Shown here in pieces: positions 9,301 to 17,684 of a stretch of 28,619 bases of DNA. The DNA lies in IMG/VR virus record IMGVR_UViG_3300030520_000090, positions 1 to 28,619 of that record. One strand, given 5' to 3'. A model generated the notes under the pieces. It was not told where the DNA came from. It was given only the letters and a program-made list of their open reading frames with translations, and did no database searches. A program made the position numbers and the translations under genes. Position 1 is the stretch's first letter; each line of letters begins with the position of its first letter. Origin of the DNA: a virus.

Positions 9301-10117
9301 GCAGGAGTTGTTCCATCAGTTATCGAATGCGTTCTTCGTGAACTGCGGCCAGCAACTCAACGGCGGGTCGAGCGTGGAGATTCTTGGAATCAGCAACTCG
9401 AATCCTCCCGTAGTGATGGCTCCCGGTCACGGCTTTACGAATGGAATGCTCATCAATATCTCCGACGTGGTGGGCATGTCCTATACGGTAGGCGAGCCTC
9501 CGAACCAGCAGATAGTCTCGGAGATCAACATCGATCAGACTTCGGCGTATACGGTCATCAATGCGAGCGCGAACACTTTCGCCCTTCAAGGCATGGACTC
9601 GACCACTTTCGCCCCCTACATCAGTGGGGGAACGGCTAAGCAGGTGTTCAACCAAGTTACCGGCCTGAGCTATCTCCTCGGTCAAACAGTTGTTGCAGTG
9701 GGAGACGGGGCTCAGATCCTCCAGCCTACGGTGGTTACAGAAGATTCGATCACGCTGCCCTACTACTCAAACCTCATAACTATCGGTATTCCCTACGAGA
9801 TCATCCTGCGCCCCACCAACCCCGTGCTCGCATCGCCTGACGCCACGACTCGCAGCATGAAGCAGAAGCTCAATCGCGCTACACTGTCTTTATACGAAGC
9901 GATGGGAGGACAGGTTGGAGTTGACCTACTGCACATGTACGACATTGAATACGGTCCAGGGTCGATGCTCCAGCAGCCAGAGATGACGACGGCTTCAGTA
10001 GTCATGGATCTCGATGCTGATTGGGAGGTTTCTTCCAAGCTTTACATCACGCAGAATGTGCCTTTCCCGTTCACTCTGCTGGGTTTGGTTTTGCGTATGA
10101 ACGTCAATCAGGATTGA
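6395..10117 (+). CDS. Tail tubular protein B (T7 gp12-like nozzle), enlarged by inserted modules
   Basis: At 1240 residues this is much longer than T7 gp12 (about 800). The canonical start is present (FNAGEISEL, F-x-DDVQKISSACLQLENLVPLVEGGVKKMPGTYFAG, residues 11-58), but the expected continuation (SGKSRLVPFQFSTIQGAVLEF) comes only at about residue 298. Between them lie a GTVITAY...YTVS-type segment and a beta-sandwich with a FSIPATATILGVSVS start and a DLWGAALTPAIVNAAGFGFA motif. A second insertion (about 330-540) precedes the canonical ELATPYLEGDLFALDCSTQSADVLWIFHPNYPPAVIERLG block. Two further modules resemble the E1-FCCH-like domains of phage tail proteins (about 622-700 and 995-1090). 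The tube-forming core appears intact, so the inserts probably decorate the nozzle. Confidence 0.9.
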   Translation: MAPKTYPVKYAFNAGEISELCQFRDDVQKISSACLQLENLVPLVEGGVKKMPGTYFAGATALGGAMFIGSIDGTTLTVTEVIYGTIRIGQTVSGVGVAPGTVITAYIPTETPFFTFYTVSETSSGTGTGDWQFVGTQWRTHFEPVTTTLSQLTFTNLGFSIPATATILGVSVSAELVSQFATTSVLSQVALWSAGAPLGTIKAPNTPFTTSVLTEVYGNSTDLWGAALTPAIVNAAGFGFAMAVATDTSRIFIGEPFKVTIEYQIETTVESGSPGGVGQYTVSQTQEITSELMQTASSGKSRLVPFQFSTIQGAVLEFSAGIIRIWEGASQGSWSLGLALQTPPAGSDYMPSDAYAAGDLALVGSYAAALNYTSTGAGWVPDSALGVLHFAAPYLQSIAVPAPITITTNGSDTLSVTKTGTAPNQGINVALANTTPSLNAAALIQVAIRALGSVNTPGNNFVDLSQWVVVPSAFYYATPWIVAPTTAPGSSISVGLTESVVVQCVAPNTQDEFPLFYDGTFNSTYWVAYNATEQPAIELATPYLEGDLFALDCSTQSADVLWIFHPNYPPAVIERLGPNSWVYSLSLPGQQAGEPPYRGTLDVVTTGYSALGQNISLISQAATCTVVLTTSPNNQPFNVGDRIYINEGAGMVELNEGEFLVHTIAYGAVTIPVIDSAGTASTISGTGWYITLSDPDTGVVINSSSYLQYQGGAFAVKVAAIYASSGDYPACGTLYQERLTVGGSNNNPTRLSGSVADDYPNFICDPNEEDYAFQFTLVSDQVNQLLNMIGTPNALLAGTSGGVWVIAPSSGTSLSQTNVNAGQQGSLGVAPLQPQAINGSAIFVSRSARIITFLEYDFVSNAWKNTDLTRLNRNITITNSYATSGVAQTAFQTEPYPIYWCVRNDGQLIGLVFNTQDEIYAWFRVNMQGTGTIESIACISGQDQEDQLAIVVNRTINGVSQRFVEYFMQQELFHQLSNAFFVNCGQQLNGGSSVEILGISNSNPPVVMAPGHGFTNGMLINISDVVGMSYTVGEPPNQQIVSEINIDQTSAYTVINASANTFALQGMDSTTFAPYISGGTAKQVFNQVTGLSYLLGQTVVAVGDGAQILQPTVVTEDSITLPYYSNLITIGIPYEIILRPTNPVLASPDATTRSMKQKLNRATLSLYEAMGGQVGVDLLHMYDIEYGPGSMLQQPEMTTASVVMDLDADWEVSSKLYITQNVPFPFTLLGLVLRMNVNQD

Positions 10118-10127
10118 GGATAGAAGT

Positions 10128-10616
10128 ATGTCAGGAATCTCTTCGGGAACTTCGATGTTGATAGCGGGAGGGGCGTCTAGCCTCACCTCGGCTGCCGGGA
10201 AGATTCTGGGTGGCCAGGAGCAGCAGAAGGCCGATGACTACAACGCTTCCGTTGCACTGACCAACATGCGAGCGCAGATGGTTACTAACCAAGAAAAGAC
10301 CTCCGAGAGAACAGGGAAGCAGGCGAGTTCGTATGCAGCATCGGGTGTGGATATTGCTTCTGGGTCTCCTCTTCTTATCATGGCTGCAACAGCGGCGCGA
10401 GGATCGCAGCAGGGTGAAGAGATCGAGTCGGCCGGGACGGAGGAGGCGGCGATCCAGAAATACTATGGCAAGATCGCGGCATTCTCTGGAACCATGAGTG
10501 GCATCGGTGCATTCATGTCCGGGATGACTTCGACGTTCGCTTCTTCGCTCAAGCCTTCGGCCGATGCGGGCACCGCTCCATCTGTTCCTAACTCGATGTT
10601 CGATACGGTGAGCTAA
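10128..10616 (+). CDS. Internal virion / ejection protein, gp14-like
   Basis: A 162-residue protein with GAGGATAGA before its ATG. It has a Gly/Ala/Ser-rich hydrophobic start, then a long helix (QEQQKADDYNASVALTNMRAQMV), then a segment reading GKQASSYAASGVDIASGSPLLIMAATAARG. The ASGVD-x-x-SGSP motif is typical of the smallest T7-type ejection protein, which inserts in the outer membrane and opens the DNA channel on infection. The C-terminus has another Gly/Met-rich helix. It is the first gene of three ejection genes in the usual gp14-15-16 order and overlaps the next by one base. Confidence 0.82.
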   Translation: MSGISSGTSMLIAGGASSLTSAAGKILGGQEQQKADDYNASVALTNMRAQMVTNQEKTSERTGKQASSYAASGVDIASGSPLLIMAATAARGSQQGEEIESAGTEEAAIQKYYGKIAAFSGTMSGIGAFMSGMTSTFASSLKPSADAGTAPSVPNSMFDTVS

Positions 10617-12391
10617 TGGCCCGGATACCTGGAGTGCCCACACTCGATCCCGTCGAGAAGCCGCGAGAAAACCCCCGAGAGATGGGGAAGGTAGGTGAGG
10701 CTATTGGAGACTTTGGCGACACCTCTCTCGCCATCGTCAATCACGTCCGGCAGGCGCAATCGCAAGTCGACACTCTTGCCGCACGCAACCAACTCAACCA
10801 GGTCCACACAGATATCCAGGACCAACTAGCGAAGACTCAGAACTCCCGCGATGTTGACGGAGTGATTCAGAGCGGCAAGGACAACCTTGCTCGCGTCGCC
10901 GATTCCTGGTCGAAGTCTCCTGCGGCTCTGGCAATTCAAATGGACGCGCAGTCCCTCAACCCGAGTCTCGACCACCTCAGTACAGTGAAGCAGATTGACC
11001 TGATGACCAAAGAGGGGAAGATACAGCTCACGCAGGCTGCGCAGACCTTCGCTCAGGAGTACGCGAAGTCGAGGGGTAACGCAGATGCGGCCGGGGAGCA
11101 GAACGCGCTCGCGGCCTACGAGCATTCCGTGAATAGCCTAGTAACAAGCGGACTCATGGGGGACGCCGAGGCGCAGGAATCGATTCGTTCATTCAAGGAG
11201 TCGGGGCAGGAGCTTCAGATCCGCAACGCAATCAGCAATGCGGAACCCAGCGCCAACATGAAGATTCACGAGGAGATGGCTAACCACCCAGAGATGTTTC
11301 CCGACGTGAAGCCCGAGGTGCTCGACACCTACAAGGGCCAGGCGCTATCCGCATTCGAGTCGCATACGAAATTCCAGGAGTGGAGCCAAGGGCAGGACGC
11401 GGTGAAGACGAAGCTGATCCCGCTCATCAACCTCAACACGAATCCTGCGGACGGAGTCTTCAACGAGGGATCGGCCATGAAGAATATCGCCGATGGGGTT
11501 TCTGATGGAAGTATCACTCCGTATCAGGAAAAGGTTTTGTCTGAAGCTGTTCACTCTCATGCCGCCGAACTCTCCGTCTCCTATAAGCAGGATGGAACGA
11601 AGCGTCTGGACGCGGTCGAGGACCTTCTAACCAAGCATCAATTCGGTGCGGCGAAGTTGCAGATGGAGCAAGACAAGGGATGGTTCGAGGAGCACGGCTT
11701 GGGAGCGGACCACGCCGCCGAGCTGCATTACATGTCGGCAATGGAGACTCAGGCTCGCGCCGAGGCCGCTACTGCCCGCACTGAGAATCGGTATGAGTAC
11801 ATGATGCAGAAGCAGATCGCGCAGGACAATAGCAACGACACGTTCAACAATGTGGCGCACCTCATGTCCGAAGGGGCATCCATCTCGAAGGCTCAAATCT
11901 ACAACCTCGCCGAGGCTAACCCCGGCAAAGGCAAGCTGAGTGTGGCCGATGCTGACCGGGCGTGGAAGACGATGCAGGCCTATCAGAAAGAGCCGGACTT
12001 CAAGGCTGGCATTGACTACATCAACGGCGCATTTGCTCCTCCGAAGGGGTCGAGCAACGACACATATGCCGCGAGCGACAAGGCTAAGGCCGACACGCTC
12101 GCCCTCTTCCAGCAGCAGGTGAATGCCGACCCCAAGAAGAGTAAGCTCCAGATCGCGCAGGAGATCGTCAAGTCGAAGGGCGAGGAGCAGATCAAGGACC
12201 AGGCTAACAAGATGTTTGGCGGTGGGTCCAGCGGGTTCTCCTTGAAGGGGTTGTTCTCTCATGTCGGCTTATTCTCGCCCAGTTCCGAGGACAATCCTGC
12301 GCAGCCGTCCGCTCCCCCGCGCCCCGCCAATGTCCCGGAGGGCTATCACTACGATGAGAACGGCCCCAAAGGAAAGGGCTGGTATAAGTAA
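10616..12391 (+). CDS. Internal virion / ejection protein, gp15-like
   Basis: A 591-residue, almost wholly helical protein rich in Gln, Ala, Lys and Glu, in the gp15 position. Its ATG shares a base with the previous stop (TAATG). The start (ARIPGVPTLDPVEKP) is extended. It is followed by helices with heptad-like spacing, including DTLAARNQLNQVHTDIQDQL, and by the repeat-like helical bundle expected of a periplasmic tunnel component. The C-terminus is a Pro-rich linker ending in VPEGYHYDENGPKGKGWYK, a tail seen in phage ejection proteins. No enzyme motif is visible. Sequence alone gives little beyond order, length and composition, so the assignment rests mainly on synteny. Confidence 0.78.
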   Translation: MARIPGVPTLDPVEKPRENPREMGKVGEAIGDFGDTSLAIVNHVRQAQSQVDTLAARNQLNQVHTDIQDQLAKTQNSRDVDGVIQSGKDNLARVADSWSKSPAALAIQMDAQSLNPSLDHLSTVKQIDLMTKEGKIQLTQAAQTFAQEYAKSRGNADAAGEQNALAAYEHSVNSLVTSGLMGDAEAQESIRSFKESGQELQIRNAISNAEPSANMKIHEEMANHPEMFPDVKPEVLDTYKGQALSAFESHTKFQEWSQGQDAVKTKLIPLINLNTNPADGVFNEGSAMKNIADGVSDGSITPYQEKVLSEAVHSHAAELSVSYKQDGTKRLDAVEDLLTKHQFGAAKLQMEQDKGWFEEHGLGADHAAELHYMSAMETQARAEAATARTENRYEYMMQKQIAQDNSNDTFNNVAHLMSEGASISKAQIYNLAEANPGKGKLSVADADRAWKTMQAYQKEPDFKAGIDYINGAFAPPKGSSNDTYAASDKAKADTLALFQQQVNADPKKSKLQIAQEIVKSKGEEQIKDQANKMFGGGSSGFSLKGLFSHVGLFSPSSEDNPAQPSAPPRPANVPEGYHYDENGPKGKGWYK

Positions 12392-15300
12392 TGCCCGTCA
12401 AGCAGGCCACCGCTCCGGCTCCTGACTTCATCCCGGCAGCCGAACCCGACTTCATTCCCGCCGAGGCTCCTCAGCAGCCCCAGGCAAAACAGCCGCAGGC
12501 TCCTCCCCCGGTAGATCCCGGCCTCGCCTCTGACATGTTCAAGGCTGGCATCAATGCAAAGATGCTGGACATCTCCCCCGGAACGGCACTCCAGAATGCT
12601 GATGTCGTCGACCAGACTCTCCGCGAGCACGCTGGAGATTACGACCAGCCTCTCGACCCGACGATCATGAACGACGTCAAGGTCGGCTTCCAAGGAACAA
12701 TTTTCGGGCTCAAGCACCGCGAGAAGATGCCGGACGAGGTTCGCAACGCTGGTAAGGTGGACGAATTCGTTCAAGGATTGGCTACGATGGTCGGAGACGC
12801 TCCCTTCATGATCGCTGGAGGGGTCGCAGGGGCCGGTGCCGGAGCCGTGGCTGGCTCGGAGGCTCCAGTGCTAGGTAATGTCACCCTGGGGGCCGTGGGA
12901 GCCGGCGCCGGGGCGTTTGCGCTGCCTGCGGCTATCCGTGAGCAGCTCGTGCTCGGAATCCAGCAGGGCGAGGTCAAAGGCTTCAAAGATTTGATGACCC
13001 GCGCAGCCAAAACCGTCTGGGCTGGAGCGAAGGGGGCTATCACAGGAGCCGCTACTGAAGCTGCTGGAGGGTTACCCGTGGGGGTGCTCGCCAAAAGTCC
13101 TCTGACGGCCGTAGCCGCAAAGGCTCTTTACCAGTCGACAGCTATCACGACGGTAGGTTCCCTGCTCGACGGGAAGGTTCCGAATGCTGACGACTTCGCA
13201 AAGAACGCCGCGATGATCGTCCCACTGAATCTCGTCACTCACGGCATGGCCCTGCGCGGGTCCACCGCGAAGCAGGCCGTCATGGATACCTATATGAAGG
13301 ACGGCACCACGCCGCAGGAGACGGCCACCAAACTCACTGCGCAGCCTCCAGTGAAGCTGGATGCCCCTCCAGGGCTAGTACCCGCGATCAAGCTCGGAGA
13401 TCAGCACTTGGAGGCGAATGATGGAGAGAATCACTCGGAGTTCTCGGCGCGAGTCCTCGGCCAGAAGCCGGTCGGGATGGATGACCTGGAAGCAGATCCT
13501 AAGCTCGCCGACAAAGTTCTCCAGCAGCCTGCGATCCACGATCAGGAAGTCATCGACAAGGCGTGGCAACTCAAGAAGGAAGCATTAGAGCGCGGCGACC
13601 CTCACGAGTTCGCTGAGGGCGATGCGAGTGCGGAGTTGGGGCAGCCCGATAACATAGCTGCTCTCTACAATCGCGGCGAGATGAAGAGTGGTCGCGGCTT
13701 CTCCACTCCTGACGGAAAGTTCCTCACCCGCGATCAGGCTGCGGCGTGGACGAAGGAGAATGAGCCCGAGGTTCACGACTTCTGGAAGAACTACACCCAG
13801 AAGGGCAACGGGTTCCACTCTGAGGACTACCAGGAAGCCCGGAGCCGGATTCAGGCGATGAACGTTGCCGAGGGAGAGCCGGACTATAAGGACATGGGGC
13901 CGGAGCTTGCGAAGTCTCTCGCTGGCGCCCGCGAGTATCTCAACAGCATCCAGGCCTCCGATAAGGTCACTGGCTTCGGCAAGTCGCTCCTGCGCACGCT
14001 GTGGGTAGGTCCTCGCAACATGCTTCGCGCTGAAGGCGAGCAGCTCGTTTCCGGTCTCAAGAAGATGGTCCCCGACACGGTCGACCAGGAAGCGATCAGC
14101 TTCATGCGCGACTACAGCGACAACCCCGAGGAGCTTCGTACTGGGATCGACGTAGTGGAGGCAGGAAGCAACGAGAAGCTGAAGGCGTTCATCCCCGCGA
14201 TGAAGCGGGCTCTTGAACCCTCGCCAGAGATGAAAGAGGCGAGCGACAAGCTCACCGAGTATTTCAAGAAGGCCCTCAGTCGGTCGCAGCAGTTGGGGAT
14301 CTTCAGTAGCCAGATCGACCCGGAGCGCTACAGTCCACGCATGTTCCAGAAGGCTCTCGACGATGAGGAGAATCCCACGGGCATCCGGCGCTCCTCCAAG
14401 TTCACGCAGAAGACTCCGAACTCCATTGAGAGAAAGTACGGGCACATCCTCGACGCCGTGGAGTCAGGAGAGACGGAAGCGCAGACCTTCAACGCGTTCC
14501 ACGAGACCTCGATCTACTCTGACCGGCACGCTACTGCTGTCGCCACCAAACTGTTCCTCACACAGTTGAAGAACTCTGAGGTAGGAAAGTTTGGGACCAA
14601 CTCGGAGCATCCGAAGGGCTGGGTGCAACTCTCCCCCGGCAAGCGGGCTCTTGAGCAGACGCGGGCATTCGTAGACCCTGACGGGGAGGCTAAGATTGTG
14701 TCGAAGTCCTTCTACGTTCCGAAGGCGATTGCGGACGCGATGAAGCCCATCCTCGAAGACAGCGGCACTTCCCAGATTGGCAAGGCCCTCCACCTTCAGT
14801 CAGTCACGAAGGGATTGGAACTTGGTCTATCCGTGTTCCACATGAAGGCCATGACGGTCACCGCCATGAACAACATGAAGATGACCGACTTCGTGAAAGC
14901 GATGCACTCAGACAATAGCTCTCCCGAATTCGAGGAGCAGGAAAGAACGGGTGCGCTTTATGGTTTGGAGACCACTAAGACTGGCCCGGTATACGAGGCT
15001 TACAAGGGTCTACAGGAAGGCGCGAAGGCGACGGGACTTGGCCGGTTGGCTGAAGCCCCTGTGGTCAAGCAAGTGGATGCGTTTGCGAAAAAGATAACGG
15101 ACGAGACCTTCAACGTCATCCAGCGCAAATTCAAAGTGCAGGACTTCGCGTTGAAGAAGGCTGCGTGGGAGGCCAGGAATCCCGATGCCACTCCTGCTGA
15201 GCACGGCGAGGCGATGCGCGGCTACGCGAAGGAAGTCAACGCGGCCTACGGTGGGTTGAATTGGGAGGTTATGGGTGTCAGTAAGGGCTTGCAGGACGTG

Positions 15301-16002
15301 TCCCGACTCTTCCTTCTCGCTCCCGACTGGACCTTCTCGAATGTCGCCAATCTGAAGTACGCGGGCGAGGGTGGGGCCGCTGGTCAAGCCGCTCGCGCTT
15401 TCTGGACGAAGTCATTCATTACCGGCTTCGGTATGAGTGCAGCAGCGAGCATTTCTGTCGCGGCGGCTGGAGGCAGCAATACTAAGGACGCCTTCTCCGA
15501 GTGGGCCAAGCAGCCAGAGAATGTCTACCTCGGGGTCGACAAAGATGGCAAGAAGATGTACACGAGTCTCTTCTTTGCTGGTGCTCCAAAGGATGCCATC
15601 CATCTAGCTAACCGGGTGATGAAGGAACACTCCGCGCTGATCGGGCTCTCTGAAGTCATCGCCGGAAAGTCTGGACCCGGACTTGGGGCGCTCTTCGGCC
15701 TGGCTAGCAATAAGGACTACGCGGGCAAGCCCATCGCGGACAAGAAGGAAGGATGGATGCGTGACGTGGATGCTGCGAAGTTCCTCGGTGAGAAGGCCCT
15801 GCCGATTTCTGGCGTAAGTACCGCGCAGACCATCGCCAAGGCTCTCATGGACCCCACGCATGAGTATTCCTACAAGGACATCCTTGAGCTTGCTGCAGAT
15901 GCCGCCGGCTCGCCCATTTACCATGAGGGTGGGGGATCGAACGCTAAGGCTGGTCGCACCGAGGGCCGTAGTAAACCGCGCTACAGTGCGTTGAGGAAGT
16001 AA
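12391..16002 (+). CDS. Large ejection protein, gp16-like inner-membrane channel component
   Basis: A 1203-residue protein overlapping the previous gene by one base (TAATG). It starts with a Pro/Ala-rich tail containing a duplicated PDFIPA (residues 11-16 and 19-24). Long Gly/Ala hydrophobic stretches follow (about 131-185 and 210-260), suited to crossing the inner membrane. The bulk is helical and charged. Near the C-terminus a NAAYGGLNWE segment is followed by a RLFLLAPDWTFSN motif (about 973-985), which is widespread in giant phage ejection proteins, and a further hydrophobic segment (about 1005-1040). Unlike T7 gp16, I see no lytic transglycosylase motif at the N-terminus, so peptidoglycan opening must come from another virion protein or be absent. 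Confidence 0.82.
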   Translation: MPVKQATAPAPDFIPAAEPDFIPAEAPQQPQAKQPQAPPPVDPGLASDMFKAGINAKMLDISPGTALQNADVVDQTLREHAGDYDQPLDPTIMNDVKVGFQGTIFGLKHREKMPDEVRNAGKVDEFVQGLATMVGDAPFMIAGGVAGAGAGAVAGSEAPVLGNVTLGAVGAGAGAFALPAAIREQLVLGIQQGEVKGFKDLMTRAAKTVWAGAKGAITGAATEAAGGLPVGVLAKSPLTAVAAKALYQSTAITTVGSLLDGKVPNADDFAKNAAMIVPLNLVTHGMALRGSTAKQAVMDTYMKDGTTPQETATKLTAQPPVKLDAPPGLVPAIKLGDQHLEANDGENHSEFSARVLGQKPVGMDDLEADPKLADKVLQQPAIHDQEVIDKAWQLKKEALERGDPHEFAEGDASAELGQPDNIAALYNRGEMKSGRGFSTPDGKFLTRDQAAAWTKENEPEVHDFWKNYTQKGNGFHSEDYQEARSRIQAMNVAEGEPDYKDMGPELAKSLAGAREYLNSIQASDKVTGFGKSLLRTLWVGPRNMLRAEGEQLVSGLKKMVPDTVDQEAISFMRDYSDNPEELRTGIDVVEAGSNEKLKAFIPAMKRALEPSPEMKEASDKLTEYFKKALSRSQQLGIFSSQIDPERYSPRMFQKALDDEENPTGIRRSSKFTQKTPNSIERKYGHILDAVESGETEAQTFNAFHETSIYSDRHATAVATKLFLTQLKNSEVGKFGTNSEHPKGWVQLSPGKRALEQTRAFVDPDGEAKIVSKSFYVPKAIADAMKPILEDSGTSQIGKALHLQSVTKGLELGLSVFHMKAMTVTAMNNMKMTDFVKAMHSDNSSPEFEEQERTGALYGLETTKTGPVYEAYKGLQEGAKATGLGRLAEAPVVKQVDAFAKKITDETFNVIQRKFKVQDFALKKAAWEARNPDATPAEHGEAMRGYAKEVNAAYGGLNWEVMGVSKGLQDVSRLFLLAPDWTFSNVANLKYAGEGGAAGQAARAFWTKSFITGFGMSAAASISVAAAGGSNTKDAFSEWAKQPENVYLGVDKDGKKMYTSLFFAGAPKDAIHLANRVMKEHSALIGLSEVIAGKSGPGLGALFGLASNKDYAGKPIADKKEGWMRDVDAAKFLGEKALPISGVSTAQTIAKALMDPTHEYSYKDILELAADAAGSPIYHEGGGSNAKAGRTEGRSKPRYSALRK

Positions 16003-16106
16003 TGAGACGAGCCTTTGACAACGGTACTAAGCCTGCGGGGTATCACACGTCGTGGACGTATACGTGGAACTGCATCTGCAAGCAGTTAGGAATTGAGGAA
16101 TTTTGA
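16002..16106 (+). CDS. 34-residue ORF coupled to both neighbours, function unknown
   Basis: A short frame starting with ATG at 16002, sharing one base with the stop of the large ejection gene (TAATG) and overlapping the next gene's TTG by four bases (TTGA). GAGGAAG lies just before the ATG. The peptide begins MRRAFDNGTKPAGYHTSW, is rich in Trp, Tyr and Thr, has a CIC pair and ends GIEEF. Precise fit between two coding frames, with a ribosome site, argues for translation. Otherwise the space would be an unusually long gap for this operon. It could be a leader peptide coupling translation of the ATP-grasp gene, a peptide substrate, or non-functional. Confidence 0.5.
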   Translation: MRRAFDNGTKPAGYHTSWTYTWNCICKQLGIEEF

Positions 16107-17383
16107 GCGACTACAAATCCAAGTCGGTGGCGGTTGTCGATAATGGCCTATATAGTGAATTGGCTCTGAAATTATCTAAAACTTTTGGAAAAGTCTGGTA
16201 CTCGTGCCCGTGGATTGACGACTTCCCGAACTCCTACCGCGTGAAGTTGGGCGAGGGGTTCACCGAGTTCGAGCGCGTGGATGACGTTCTTGAAGTCGTC
16301 GACGATGTGGACCTCTTCGTGTTCCCTGACTCCAACCAAGGCATCCTACAGACGCATTTGGCAGACCTTGGCAAGCGCGTGTGGGGTTCGCGGCTCGGTG
16401 ACGAGCTTGAGCTATACCGCGAAGATTCCAGGGCCTTCTACGATAGCCTCGGCATTCTCCAGCCGCCCTATGAGGTGGTGAAGGGAATGAAGAACCTGCG
16501 TGCCTACATCAAGGGGCGAGGCAATGATAAGCTCTGGGTAAAGATTAGCTTCACGCGCGGCGACACGGAGACGTTCTCGGTCGAGGGATACGAACTGAGC
16601 AAGAATCACTTGGATGCTCTGGAGGCCAAACTTGGACCAATGGCCGAGTTCCGATCTTTTGTTGTTGAGGAGCATCTTCCTGGGACTTACGATCTCGCTA
16701 TTGATACTTTTTGTATCGACGGCAAGTTCCCTAAGAAGGGGCTTCTCGGCAATGAGCAGAAGGACCAGGGGTATATCGGAGTCGTCAAGGAGTGGGGCGA
16801 GCAGCCGAAGACAATCGCCGAGAACTACGAGAAGATGAGTCCGGCCCTGAAGGGGTACGGGTATCGCAACTTCTTCGCGGTTGAGCACCGCATCGGTCCC
16901 GATAAGCAATACTTCTCCGATCCCGCCATGCGCGTAGGGTCTCCCATCTTCGAGTTAGAGCTTGAGATGATGGCAAACCTTCCCGATATCCTCTGGGAAG
17001 GCGCGGACGGCAAGTTGGTTGAGCCAGAGTACAAGGGCAAATTCGGCTACGAGATTCTCGTTCAGAGTAGTTGGGTAGCGACACACCCACTCCTCGTCGA
17101 GTTCCCCGAGAAGTATAAAGACAAGATCAAATTCCGCTACGCCTCCCGCTTCCCTGATGGATTGTGGATCTTGCCACAGAAGCAGACGCCGGTCCCGGAT
17201 GGAGGTGCGGTAGCCTTCGGAGCCATTGTCACCTACGGGGAAAGCATCGACGATTGTGTTGAGGAAGCGGCTGAGATCGCGGCCGAGATCAAGGGCGAAA
17301 AGGTTGAATCCTTCACGGGGTCGGCGTCAGCCCTGAAAGAAAACTTGGAGCAGATGGCCGAGTGGGGGATAGAATTCAAGTGA
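16103..17383 (+). CDS. GARS-type ATP-grasp domain protein (carboxylate-amine ligase-like)
   Basis: A 426-residue protein. TTG at 16103 is the first plausible start, since an in-frame stop lies at 16094-16096 and the first beta strand (SVAVVDN) begins at residue 8; AGGA and GAGG precede it. The order matches PurD/CPS-like ATP-grasp enzymes. There is an N-terminal pre-ATP-grasp domain, then GKRVWGSRLGDELELYRED (90-108) and VVKGMKNLRAYI. LWVKISFTRGDTETF (144-158) holds a candidate ATP-binding K147. The hinge is VVEEHLPG (187-194), with a probable Mg site around S272-D273-P-A-M-R277. The C-terminal AFGAIVTYGESIDDCVEEAAEIAAEI resembles a GARS C-domain. Its substrate is unknown; it is not part of a purine cluster here. 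Similar proteins occur in other phage late regions as far as I recall. Confidence 0.75.
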   Translation: MSDYKSKSVAVVDNGLYSELALKLSKTFGKVWYSCPWIDDFPNSYRVKLGEGFTEFERVDDVLEVVDDVDLFVFPDSNQGILQTHLADLGKRVWGSRLGDELELYREDSRAFYDSLGILQPPYEVVKGMKNLRAYIKGRGNDKLWVKISFTRGDTETFSVEGYELSKNHLDALEAKLGPMAEFRSFVVEEHLPGTYDLAIDTFCIDGKFPKKGLLGNEQKDQGYIGVVKEWGEQPKTIAENYEKMSPALKGYGYRNFFAVEHRIGPDKQYFSDPAMRVGSPIFELELEMMANLPDILWEGADGKLVEPEYKGKFGYEILVQSSWVATHPLLVEFPEKYKDKIKFRYASRFPDGLWILPQKQTPVPDGGAVAFGAIVTYGESIDDCVEEAAEIAAEIKGEKVESFTGSASALKENLEQMAEWGIEFK

Positions 17384-17393
17384 GGGTAATCAC

Positions 17394-17675
17394 ATGCCAC
17401 TTTTGACGGTAACGCTTGGTGCGGGAGCAACTCAATTTACGAATCAACCCCTGCGGGGTATGGCGGTGAAAGCGTGGCAGGGAGCCAGCGCCTCGTTCGT
17501 AGGCGACTCCCCTACCGTTACGACATCGACCGGCATCCCGGTCACGAACGCATCCGCGACCGTCGCCCCGCTGAACCTTGGTCCTTTCACCAGCGGAGCG
17601 CTTAACTTGAACCAGTGGTACGCAATCGGGACGCCTGGCGATGTTGTCCACATTCAGTACACTCCCGAAGAGTAA
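17394..17675 (+). CDS. Small beta-rich structural protein, function unknown
   Basis: A 93-residue protein with GAGGGTAA before its ATG. It consists of short strands and turns: an N-terminal LLTVTLGAGATQFTN, then VKAWQGASASFVGDSPTVTTSTGIPV, and a C-terminal LNLNQWYAIGTPGDVVHIQY. The YVGD(S)-x-V-x-x-x-x-GIP-like element and the IGT-x-GD-x-V-x-x-x-Y ending recur in small proteins near phage tail genes, some of which sit at virion vertices or tails. It has no cysteine, no signal peptide and no membrane segment, unlike the three large genes that follow. An adaptor for the appendages is possible from position, but nothing in the sequence shows it. Confidence 0.75.
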   Translation: MPLLTVTLGAGATQFTNQPLRGMAVKAWQGASASFVGDSPTVTTSTGIPVTNASATVAPLNLGPFTSGALNLNQWYAIGTPGDVVHIQYTPEE

Positions 17676-17684
17676 GGGGTAACG

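Noticed and set aside
13585-14445. A 286-residue minus-strand frame under the large ejection gene
   Set aside because: Shadow caused by GC bias; leucine/arginine-rich with no family features.
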